Origin: Eutreptiella sp. 'Long Island Sound 2002'
Taxonomy: Eukaryota; Euglenozoa; Euglenophyceae; Eutreptiales; Eutreptiaceae
Assembly (NCBI GenBank): GCA_964036045.1
Contig: OZ038379.1
Location: forward strand, 22,457,976 to 22,521,975
Direction of reading: 5' to 3'
DNA: 64,000 nt
Shown here: positions 33,938-45,900 of the stretch, in pieces
Layout of the letters: the number at the start of each line of letters is the position of its first letter
How positions within the stretch are numbered: the stretch's first letter is position 1
Made by a program: the position numbers and the translations under genes
Notes under the pieces: model-generated
Seen by the model: only the letters and a program-made list of their open reading frames with translations
What the model was told of the DNA's origin: nothing
The model's database searches: none

Positions 33938-36900
33938 CTGCAAGCGGGCCCGGAACGCCAGGGTGGTGGGGGGGGGGGGGTGCCGTGCTGAATTGTGCGG
34001 TGCTGTTATGAGAGGAAAGCATGGGCTGGATGTACATCCAGCCCCTTGTCCAGACATGCCTTTTGATGCGCTGTCCTGCAAGGCACTGCACAGTAGTATG
34101 CTGAGTGCTGCGGTGCGCTGCGGTGGAGCAAAATGTGGAGTGTTCTGTTGTGGCGCTACTGTCTATTGCGCTCCGGTTTTCTTGCAGTGTGTTGTATTGT
34201 GTGCAGTGTGTTGTGGTGGTTGCATTGCGGTGTGTTGGTACGGTGCGTTTGTAGGAGCCGCTGGCGTCCCCAGATGCTGGACCGTGCCCGGCGTGCCGAA
34301 AGAGGTAGTAACTGGGCATTTTATGGAGAGACCCCCTGGCGGCACCTCTTTCGCCTGGCAGTGCATGCACAGCTGCACATGTGCCTCCAGACCGTATGCG
34401 CCCGTTGGCACTAGCAGGCCATGACAGAATGGGGATCCTGGTCCTGTACAGGCCGGACGCCTTAGCGGTTAGTGTGGGGTCAACGTGGCTAGACGACCCC
34501 CACCCAGGTGCTGGGCTCCGCACGGTATACATCGAGCCTTACAAGGACTTGGCTGACGCAAACTGGGTGTACCTCTTTGACAGAGGGCTGGTGGCGGGGG
34601 CGGCACAGCGGGTGGTGACCCTCGTGATGAATTCCCGGGACACGCTGGATCATAACTGGGTGATGCCCGTCATGCCGGCCACACCCGAGGTGTACTTCCG
34701 GGGCCCAGAGGGGCGGTCGTGGGACTTGTCCATACGGTTGCCCACGGCCCGCGGCCCGCGGCCCACGGCTTATGAGTGAGGTACCCGCCCTGCGCCCGGG
34801 CATTGGCCAACAGCCAAACTCCTCTGGCCAGTTTGTGTGCGGGGCGAGCTCTTGGCCCTCCTGCCGTCAGGGCACAGGATTCCACCGAACTATGGTGGGG
34901 CATGGCGGGTTTACTGGTACGCAGATCAGCCGCTCCCTAAGTCTCCGGGCTGCTGGCCCGGTGAGGCCAGGGGAGCGGATCTAGCCAGTTTCGATGGTCC
35001 AGGGGGTCTCCCTCACCATCATCTGGTGCGGGTCATCAGCTACCGACCACCACAGCGGCATCTGGGGTTGTGCGAGATCTGGGGGCTGCATGACCGCCGG
35101 GGGCTGGCCGCCTGCGAAATTTGCTGCTGGCCATGCGCCTGGGCCGCGTACCAGCTACTGGGGCTGGCGCTTCGGCCAGCACAGTGATGACTCGGGGCAT
35201 CCGTCGCCTGAGGTGTGGACCCTTGTGGGGACGTGGTGGGGTGTGGGGGAGTGCAAGACCGGGTGACGGACTGGGCGCCTGTGGCTCGGCGGCCAAATGC
35301 CGCTCTTCGGTAGTACATGGCAGGCCAGGGGCTGACACCCGTGCGCTGTGAGTCATCCGCACTTCCATAGGGGCTGGCCGTGAACCGGAAGTGGAGCGGG
35401 GGTCACAGACACGCCCCCCCTACCGGGGCCAGGGTGGAACCCACAACATTGACGACCTGGATGGTGAGTGGGTCGGGTTTCCTTACGGAGGAGACGAAGA
35501 GGAGAGCCTGTGCCATGATGCTGAGTCCATTCAGGCCCAAGGGGGTCAACCCACTGGGGACCGCGTCCCAATGCGGTGGTGCGGTGGGGGCCGGCTGGCA
35601 CCATGGGGCTGGCGTGAGGGGACGCCCCAATGAGGGACCGCATCTCCTCCTCCGCCTCCTCCTCTGTGCAGTGTGTTGTGTTGCGTTGTGTTGTGTGCAG
35701 CGTGTTGTGGTGGTTGTGTTGCGGTGTGGTGGTATGGTGCGTTGCGTGCGAAGGTTTGGGCCAGGGCTTTGCTTTAGCGGGGAGAGGAGGGGATAAGGGG
35801 GTGCACGTCGCCCACTACCTGCTGCCGGAAGGTACCTAAGCTCCAACAAACCCGAAAAACTCATGTACAATGACATGCCATTGTTTCTTAGAGTAAGGGG
35901 CAACCACTGAACCTGTTTGCTCCCTGAGCTATCGCTGTGGCTTGACTCCCGCAGCAACGGGGAAGACGATGACACCCTCTCGTCGTTGATGCACCAACAG
36001 CCGCCGTGGCCACTAGCGGCCAACCGCTGTCAGTTGACAGCTGTGCCGTACCTTGTACACTGTGCGTGCAGATCACATGATGCACCTGCCGGTCACGGGG
36101 TTTTCCTCCCAAATACGGTCCTTGTGGGGTGATTTTGCACCGGTGGGTGGTGGACTAACCATTTGTCAGGGGTTACAGTGGGGAAAGAAAGGACTGCGCC
36201 GCAACGAAGCGCAGTTTGCGGAAGTTTCAAACACACTCTTTGGCGGCTGCATTGTTTGAGCAAGGGCTTTGTGTTGAGGGGTACACCTCAAGACACGTAC
36301 TTCGTGGCGCTGGCCGATGCGATGCACCCGCTGAATGGCCTGATCATCCACCGCCGGGTTCCACCAGGGCTCCAAGAGCACAACCTGAGTGGCAGCTACC
36401 AGGTTGAGCCCCACACCGCCTGCCTTCAGAGACACTACGAAGCACTGAACTGCAGGGTCCGTGCGGAAAGTGTCCATGGCGCCCTGGCGCTGTGCAATGG
36501 ACTGCGACCCGTCAAGGCGAACATAGCGAATGGAATGCTGCGGATAATGCGAAGGGCGTGCGGGCGAGTGGGAGGGGTCTGCGAAGGAGATGTGACGGAG
36601 GCACGGGTGTGCGATAAGGTACCAGGGGCCAGATATGGGGTTTGCTGTGATCTGTCGGGGGAGGAGCATGTGAGACCAGGGCTTACACAGGGAGGGAATG
36701 TCAAGTCTGATCCCTGCACCAAAAGGGGCTCTGCATGTGCTGAATGCCAAACGGATCACTTTATGCATGCCGATTTGAAGGCGGGGCGTTGATAGAGGGT
36801 CATGTCTCCAGAGCTGTATCCACTACATTCCACAAAACGGACAGAAACACCAAAAGGCATAATAAAGACCAAGTAATCCAAAATGCCAGCAATTAACAAA

Positions 36901-39900
36901 AAAATAAAAAAAACAAAAAAAAAAGTACCACAACAACACAATTCAAAGCAACCTGTCATCTTCGACACCTGCACGAAGTCTGCGATGCTTCAACTTCAAG
37001 GGGCGGTGGCATGGGCGCAAGCGGTATGTGTCTGGAGCGCACGCTATTGAATGCATGGCAACTTGCATCACTTCTGGGGCAACGTCTCCTTCAAACACTG
37101 CAATCCTGGCTCCCTGGGCTGCAGGGGGCGAGAAAAGAGGCTTCCTCTTTAACAATAAATGGTCAACAGCAAATGGTCCTGCAAAACAGTGATACCCCAT
37201 GATAACCAACTGTGATCATGATCATTTGCCCATGCACGGGTGCGTAGTCATGCATGTGCCCATGCGGCTCCAATTGGGAACCAGCGTCGACATTTTGTCC
37301 TCATATCTGTGCCTGAAACCCAGTACCTTCAATGGCAACGATGATGCAAAAAGGATGGTTGCCCAGGGAACACTGTTGGTACGTAGGCCCTATCCCCTCA
37401 TCCCCGGACTTCCCAAACTCCAGGCAGCCACCTTCTTCAGAAACGCGCCCACGAGGTTGAGCATCGTCGTCCACTGCGAAAACACCACCGTCTTGCGCCC
37501 GGGATCTGTCTGCAGGATCTCCAGTAGCCGCTGCAGCTTTGCGCTTGGAGGGGCATCAACGGGAGCGGCCTGACTCGCTGCAGGCGCTGGCTCCAGATCC
37601 GAAGCCTGTGTAGGAGGTGACGGGCGAAGACAGTGCAGAGATAAGGCAGGGAACCAGCAAATGTTGACGGTTTGCGACAGCCCATGGAAGACTCATGAAC
37701 AGCCCTAGTCACACCGCACCAATGCTGACGTAGAACCGCACTGTTTGAACTCTGCCACGATGTGTGAACCATGAACACGTGTTGCACGCCACAAGCGCGA
37801 CAACGAACGGGGTCCTCATGATCCCGAAGGCCCATCACGGCATATCGATCAAACGTGCTGTGCCTATGTCCCCATACCTGGACAGCTACGCTGGGAGTGC
37901 GGCCCTTCACGGACACCACCAGAGCCTGGGGAAAACCCAGAGTTGGTGTATGGATGCCCGTCAAACCTCTTCCCATTCTCCTGGAATGCGCGTTCAGGTC
38001 TCACAAACTGCAGTCCACTCAGGAGCCACCCCGTGCCACCGCCTCCATCGTGCAATCCACCAGTACCACCATCCCCCGCCTGCCCTTCCCAAATGGCACT
38101 CCGCAGCCTCCATCCGTCTGCTTCTGTCCCATTACCTCTGCCGCACCGCACTCATCCCAATGCCTCTGTCCCAGTGCCTCCATCCCACTGCCCCTATCGC
38201 TGAGAAGCGGCCACAGGTGTACATGCTTCTCAGGCGAACTCTTTGTGACCAATTCTGAACAATGCAAAACACCACTTGGCACCCGCACAGAAAACTTCAA
38301 AGCACAACACCAACGGCCGGGATCACTGACAGCCAAAATACCGGAGGGGGGAAATTTTGGATAAGGCGAAAATTTGGAATGGCGAAACTTTGTGCGGGCA
38401 AAATTTGGCACGATTTCTTAGATACCATGGCGAAATTTGGTACAAAATTTCTAGATTGTGGCCAGGGGAAAATCGTTACACTGGGAATTGACCAAAGAGT
38501 TTTCATTTGATGATGCAATGCCTCACCAGCTCACCTACCAACGCAACCTGCATAAGTTGTATAAAATAGGGTCCATAGCATACCAGGAAACTCAGTCTGC
38601 TGCTTGCCATGGGTTCTAGGGTATGCAGACTGTTGCCACCACCAGACACGGGACACAAGACCGCATACCACAACAGAACACTGACAAGGCACAAGAGCAG
38701 GAAAATCCCCAAATTGCGCAGAAAAAATTTTGCAGAGAAAATTTTGTCACCGGCATGGCGAAGTTTGGTTTGGGCAAAATTTGGCACGAATTCTTAAATA
38801 CCATGGGGAATTTTGGTACAATTTTATTGTGCCAAATTCCGCCATTCCAAGTTTCGCCTATTCCAAATTTCCCCCCCTCCGGTACCATGTTCCTTTCCTT
38901 CATTTCTCAAAACTGTTCTGCTGAATTTGCTGAACAATCAGCTGAGACGACGCCACAGGTGCATATGCTTTTCGAGCGGAACCTGTGTGATTAGTTTTGA
39001 AGAATGCAAAACATCACTTGGCACACGCCCACACACACACACACACACACACCCACACACACACACACGCAAACCGTCAAAGTACAATACCAACGGCCGG
39101 GTTCGTTGAATGCCAAAATAGCACACTCATTTTCTTCATTTATCAAAACTGTCCGGAAGCTGTACTTGGGTCCAGGACGGAAATCCTGCCGCCGTCACCG
39201 TCGCGGGCGCCCGGGGGTTGAAGGCAGGCACCACGGGGTTTCAGCGGTCCTTCCCCGCAGGTCCAGGTGACCGGGGCTCGGTACAACACCATCTGCGTGT
39301 TGCCGCATGTCAAACGCTGGACCGAGGGGCCTGTGAAGCACTTTGTTCTGACGGCGGAGCGCTGGGGGTGATGGAGGGTCATGTATCCAGAGCGCTAACA
39401 CCAAATCCAACAAAACAGGTAAGAAGCACATGCACATTGATGATGGCAGTGGGAGCACAAGAACACCGAAGCAGAGCATTGGCCAACACACACCTGCAGT
39501 ACCCGCTCAAGAGGGGTGCGGCACAGGGGACACGTGTTGTGCCCGGAGCCCAGCAGCTGCTGCATGCACTCAGTACAAAACATGTGTTTGCAGGCGGTGA
39601 TGACGGCCTGCGTGATGGGGTCCAGGCACACACTGCACACCTCCTCCCCGGCGCTGTGCAGGAGGTCCAGCAGCTGGGCCATGTCCTCGGCCTTCAGATT
39701 GCTGTGGTCCGGAGCCGGAGCGGTGACCAGCGACGGGTGGTCGCAGTGCTGCCGCAGGCGCAGCAGCAGAAGCTGCGGGCAAAACGCGAAGAGGGTGCGG
39801 CATGAAGCGGGGAAAATTGCAGGATCCAGGGAGTAAGAAAGGAAGTGAACGCCCATGGGGCCCAAGGTGATGGGACCCTGAAGCAGCAAACCTGCAAAGG

Positions 39901-42900
39901 AGCGGGGGCTCCCCCACAAGGGCATGGGAAACGCACCCGGCACGACCCGCGGGCCCCATTTTCAAATCGGTTGGGATATGTCCGACGCCTCCAGGATGCT
40001 GCCAATGCTTCGTGAGGCGTGTGGCTTGCCCCTCGGGTGACCTGACCTTGAAACTGCACCGATTGCCACTTCACTGCAGCTCCGCACTGCAAAATCCACA
40101 CCTTGCATTGGTATCCCTGACACCCACGACGCCACTGCACTGCGCCGTCAGGGATAGAACGGATGGTACGTGTTCAGCAGAGGAGGCGGAGCCCATTCAG
40201 TCGAGGGCACTTCGCCTGACATTCGGTTGTCACTTCCCTGTTTCTTTTCGCAATGAAATCGCACGGTCTTGTGTCTCGCTTTGCCATGAGCGAAGGCTAT
40301 TGCAAGGGATCAGCGGTTATGGGACACCACCTCTCTTACAGGCCAGTCTATCCTACCGCTGGGGGGGGGGGGAGGGGGGGGGGTTGGCACGAGGGGGGGG
40401 GGGGGCGTACTTTATTTGTGTCAGAGTGCCCTGTCGATCTCACTGCGCACAACTGCAGCATCACTGCCCTTGTAGCGTTCAAAGCGGCGGGGGGCAGTCA
40501 CGCAAACCTACCACATCTTTGCAGTACAGCCGGTGCCCAGTGCCCACATCGTGTATGACCTGCGTTTGGTGCTCGGGTCACGAGGGTCGGTCCCGAGCGG
40601 AGGAAGAAGGAGGGCGGTTTCACACGGCTTCACGTGCAGTCATTTCCACAGTGCCACAGGGGCTCTGCATCACCAAATATCACCCGTCGGGGGTGCGCTG
40701 CAGGTCCGGGCAGGTGGCCCTCGGTGTTGCTTGCCCCTACGCCATCGGCCACGCAGTCCGGGTGCGCGGAGCAGGTCCCGGAGTTCCGACCTCATCCCTA
40801 AGCGCCGTCACGCCCTCTCCGCAGCGCTCCGGGTCGGTCCTGGAGGCCCAAGGGACGGAGGGGGGGGGGGGCTATTGGGAAGGGGGGGTGGGGCGACCAG
40901 CATATGCGCATAGTTCTTCATCGCGTTGCCGCTGTCCACCAACGTGTCGAACACGGATCGGCTTTGGCTGTGCAGCGCCGTGTACGCCGTGCGCTCCTGC
41001 AGCCCAAACTCCACCCGCACGACCTCCGGCCGCAGCGGCGGCAGGTCCACCAAAGCCTTGCCCGCGATGCGCAAAGCCTTGGTCCGGCGCAGGCAGGCGG
41101 TCGTGCACAACGCCCGCAGCCGCTCCAGCCCGCGGGAGTCGCAGGCGCGCAGGTGGCGCATCAGAATGCGATTCCACCAGCCGATGTTGTCGAAGGGCTG
41201 CAGTTGGACGAACGCAAACAGACTCTGAAGGTCTTCCAATTTGTTCTGGATCGGAGTGCCTGGCGAGAGATGCGGACATGACCGAAGGCACGTCTGTGCT
41301 TGCGGGAGAGGGAAGCTCAAGGGAGCCTCAGGTGCGGTGGCAAACGCGGCTATTGGTGATTGCAAAAGCGGTGGGTGACAAATTTGGGCGGTTACAAAAT
41401 CGGTTGGAAAGCGGTTAGGAACGGACGAAAGCGGTTGGGGTGGAAGGGCCCATCATCCCGGGAGGCAAAGGGGTTTATCAGCTTTCAAGCACTGGCATGG
41501 TCCATGGCCCTATCCACCAGCTGGTGGTGATGCGTGGAAGGAAGACAGACGCCATGATACGGGGATCGAGGGCCTTCGTGTACACCGACACGCACCCGTT
41601 CCACGCCGGATCCCCCACCTGCAACCCCATCCCCGTCCCACCCCCATCAGTCGATCCCCTGCCCGGCCACCAGGCCGTGGCATGGATCCGAGATGCACAG
41701 AACACAACGGCTTTCTCAACGCCACCAGACGCAGCAGGTCAGGGGGGAGCGGGGGAGAGGGGGGGGGGTCTGAGACCCACGGGTTGATATCCCAAGAGTA
41801 GCCTCAAAAAGTTTCCCTGCAAAATTCCCCCCGAGGATTTTTCTGTTGGGACCCTCCCCCCCCCGCGAGGGGAGGGTTGGACCCCTTTGGGAGGGGGGGG
41901 GAGGGGGTTCGTTGCTGTGCTGTATCGCGCTGCAGCCTGCCGTTCTTCGCTGTGCTGCGTTGCGCTGTGCAGTGCCTTGCCCTGTTGTCCCCTGCCATTC
42001 TGTGGGGACCACTTTCGGGGGGGGGGGGGGGTTGTCCTTTCCTTTTTTCTTCTCATTCCAACGCATCCACGCCTCACGCCCCACGCCCCACGCCCCACGC
42101 CCCACGCCCGGAGCACGTGCACGCCTGCCTCGGGTCACAGGCGCAGAGACGGTCTGAGCAGAGGTGTGTGGAAGTGGGGGGTGGGGTGGGGGGGACGTCC
42201 ACGGGCACTACCAGGAGCGGCAGGGGTCCACGCCCCAAATCCGGTGCTTTCCCCCACGCACACCGATCATTGGCAGGGAAAGTGTACCAGCCTTCTCGCT
42301 TCGGGGTCGCCCTTTGAACCCTCTTGACCCCGCCTCTGTTCCGGCGGAAGAGCCCCACCACAGTCCAAAGTCAACAGGCCTTTGGTGCACTTGAGGGCTC
42401 CGTGGCCTACCGCCTCCGCCGTACCAGCCCCGCAAGGTTGGCTCCGACAGCTGGAATCCCCCCACAGGTATGCACCGCCGATTGCACGTCAGCCCAGTGG
42501 CTCACTCGTATCCGGAGTGGACGCCACCCTGCGGCTGCGAGCCCAACGCCAAGACCGCTGGAGTGCAGAGGCGGTGTCCAATGGAATCTAATACGGTCCG
42601 AATGGCGCGGTGGGGGAGGGGAAGGGGGACCAGCAGACCCGCGACACCATCCCTCTGTACCCCTGTCGGATGCATGACGGCCCCCTCAACGGCGACCTAT
42701 ATTATCTTTTTGAATCGTTCTTCATACCCTTCGCTTCTCCCCCATCACTTTTCCCTTTCAATTCCGGTTCCTGGGCATTCCAGGGCATTCACGTTCAAGC
42801 CCAAGGGGGCCCCCAACTGCTCTGTGGGCTTGCGTTGGGAGCCCCCCCCCCCCCCCCCCGGCGGTGCACCGGAGACCGGTTCGGTTTCTCCCCAGCCGCT

Positions 42901-45900
42901 TTCGGTTAATCGCCAATCGGGGGATCTCGATAAAGGACCGGCATGGGTTTCTCTGCCTACCACACATTTTTGCGTGGTTTCAGAGGTTTCAGAGGGTGCG
43001 GTCACGGGGGGGGGGGGGGGCAACTACAATCGGTCCGGATGCGACCCACCCCCCAGCTATCTGTCAAAACTTGCGGGGGGGGGGGGGTTTGGTTTGGTTT
43101 GGCAGGCACCCGGCCCGTGGCTCTGTCCGTTCCCTGGACGCAAGGCCTAAGGCATGGGGCGCGGATTGCGCAACGCATCGACGTCGGGTCTGCTCACCCT
43201 GGGCACCCCTGCAGTCAGCCCTGGATATCGCCAGCCGCAAACCTTGTCAACTATCCACCATGAACGCCCTCACGATGCTGGCCCACCTCCGGAACTCCAC
43301 CCCCTGCAGCGCTGGGGGCACGTATACATGATCGTGCGGTCTGCCCACTTGTGGGTGTCTTCTCCGTCGGCTGCTATACACGTCTTGCTGCGTGGCACTC
43401 CACTCAGCACCCGTAGCATCGCTCCCCCATGCAGCCTCCATGGTGGTACCACCTTCGCCAGCGCCCGCCTCGACCTGGGCCGCTGACATGAGCACCTGTA
43501 CCGGGTCGTCACCTTGCCTTGGCCCCTCTTTGGGGCGCTCTTCGTTTGCCTTGGCCCCCCTCTAGGGCGCTCTTTGTTTGCCTTGGCCCCTCTCCGGGGT
43601 GCTCTTTGTTTGCTTCGGCCCCTCTCTTGGGCGCTCTCCATTTGCTTGGGCCCTCGCTGGTGCGCTCTTTGGTCACCTTGGCCCCTTTGTGGGGCGCTCC
43701 TCGTTCGCCTTGGCCCTTCTCTAGGGCGCTCTTCGTTTGCCTTGGCCCCTCACTGCAGCGCTCTTCGTTTGCCTTGGCCCCTCGCTGGGGTGCCCGTCGT
43801 TTGACGTGACCCCTCGCTGGGGCGCCCGTGTTTGCCTTGGCGGGGTCCCCTAGGTGCAAAATTCATACCCTGTTTTTTTTGGGGGGGGGGTACAGGATGG
43901 CCCCGTGGAGCCTAGCCTGTGGGTAGGGGGGTGGGCAGTTAGCGTGGCCTAAGCCAAGGCCCCCAAAAAGAAGCCTTGGAGGCACTTCGAGAGCAGCGGG
44001 GAAGACAGCCCCGGGGACCCTGGGGCGCCCGTCGTTTGCCTTGCCCCCTCTCTTGGGCGCTCTTCGTTTGCCTTGGCCCCTCTTTGGGGCGCCCTTCGTT
44101 TGCCTGGGCCCCTCGCTGTGGCGCTCTTCGTTTGCCTTGGCCCCTCTCTGGGGTGCCCATTGTTTGCCTTGCCCGCTCTCTGGGGCGCTCTTCGTTTGCC
44201 TTGGCCCCTCTCCTGGGCGCTCTTTGTTTGCCTTGCCCCCTCTCTAGGGCGCTCTTCGTTTGCCTTGGCCCCTCTCTGGGGCGCTCTTTGTTTGCCTTGG
44301 CCCCTCTTCGGGGCGCCCGTCGTTTGCCTTGCCCCCTCTTTGGGGCGCTCTTCGTTCGCCTTGGCCCTTCGCTGGGGCGCTCTTCGTTTGCCATGGCCCC
44401 TCGCTGGGGCGCTCTTCGTTCGCCTTGGCCCCTCTTTGGGGCGCCCGTTGTTTGCCTTGCCCCCTCTCTGGGGCGCTCTTCTTTTGCCACCTCGCTGAGG
44501 CGCCCTTTGTTTGCCTTGGCCCCTCGCTTGGACGCCCTTTGTTAGCCTTGGCCCCTCGCTGGGGCGCTCTTCGTTAGCCTTGGCCCCTTCATGTGGTGCC
44601 CGTCGTTTGCCTTGCCCCCTCTCTGGGGCGCCCTTCGTTTGCCTTGGCCCCTGTGTGGGGCGCTCCTCTTTTGCCTGGGCCCCTCTCTGGGGCGCTCTTC
44701 GCTTGCCTTGGGCCCTCTTGGGGACGCCCGTCGTTTGCCTTGCCCCCTCTCTGGGGCGCTCTTCGTTTGCCTTGGCTGTCGCCCGTTGGCGCCGCTCTAC
44801 TTCTCGTGTTGTCGCCCGTGGATGCCGCGCTTCTTCTTGTGCTGCCGCCTGTTGGCGCCACTGTGCTTCCTATGCTGCCTCTTGTTGGCCCCGTTCTGCC
44901 TCTTGTGTTGTCGCCCTTTGGTGCCGTTCTGCCTCTGCCGTCGCCCGGTGGCGCCGCTTTGCCTCTTGTGTTGCTGCCCGTTGGCGCCGCTCTACCCTTT
45001 GTGCCCTCTCCCATTGGCGCCGTTCTGCCCCCTGTGCCGTCGCCCGTTGGCGCCGCTCCGCCCCTTGTGTTGCCGCCCTTTGGGGCAGCTCTGCTTCTTG
45101 TGTTGTCGCCCGTTGGCGCCGCTCTGCTTCTTGTGTTGTCTCCCGGTGGCGCCGCTCTGCTTCTTGTGTTGTCTCCCGGTGGCGCCGCTCTGCCTTGTGT
45201 GCCGTCTCCTGGTGGCGCCCCTCTGCTTCTTGCGTTGTCGCCCGTTGGCGCCACTCTGCTTCTTGTGCCGTCTCCCGTGGGGGCCGCTCTGCTTCTTGTG
45301 CTGCCGCCCTTTGGCGTTGCTCTGCTTCTTGTGTTGTCGCCTGTTGGCGCTGCTCTGCCTCTGTTGCCTTTGCCCGTAGGCGCCGCTCTGCCTCTTGTGC
45401 TATCTCCCGTGGGCGCCGTGCTACTTGATGTGCCGTCGCCCGTTGGCGCCACTCCACTTCCGGTGCCGTTGCTCGTCTACGCCGCTCTGTCTCTCCCGCT
45501 GTCGCTCTGTGGTGCTGCTCTACCTTTCGTGCCTTCGCCTGTTGGCGCCGCTCTGCCTCTTGTGTTGTCTCCCGTTGGCGCCGCTCCGCGTCTTGGCCCC
45601 GCTCTGCTTCTCGTGTTGTCACCCATTGGTGCCGCTCTGCTTCTTGTGTTGTCGCCCGTTGGTGCTGCTCTGCCTCTTGCGCTATAGCCCGTTGGCGACG
45701 CTCTGCTTCTTGTGTTGTCGCCCGTGGGCGCCGCTCTGCTTCTTGTGCTATCGCCCGTGGGTGCCGCTCTGTTTCTTGTGTTGTTGCCTGTAGGCGCCGC
45801 TCCGCTCCTTGTGCCGTCTCCCATTGGCTCCGTTCTGCCCAATGTGCTGTCGCTCGTTGGCTCCGCTCCGCTTCTTGTGCTGCCCCTCGTGCTGTCGCCT

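Larger units (their letters stand above)
37606..39493 (-). other. HLTF-like intron 10 (1.9 kb) with two copies of a dispersed repeat
   Basis: It contains the repeat copies listed at 38341 and 38745. It also has a direct duplication in which 38210-38340 resembles 38950-39120, both with GAACAATGCAAAACACCACT or GAAGAATGCAAAACATCACT and ACCAACGGCCGGG, and a CA microsatellite at 39029-39070. Confidence 0.75.

Noticed and set aside
40012-41418. 468-codon plus-strand ORF
   Set aside because: It overlaps HLTF-like exon 9 on the opposite strand and GC-rich intron; composition is Pro/Arg/Cys shadow sequence with poly-G.
43509-44577. ORFs with GAKANKERP-, [10 protein letters not shown]- and RGQGKRRAP-type repeats
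   Set aside because: Explained by the 32-bp array cycling through three frames; no start context, no known family, intronic.
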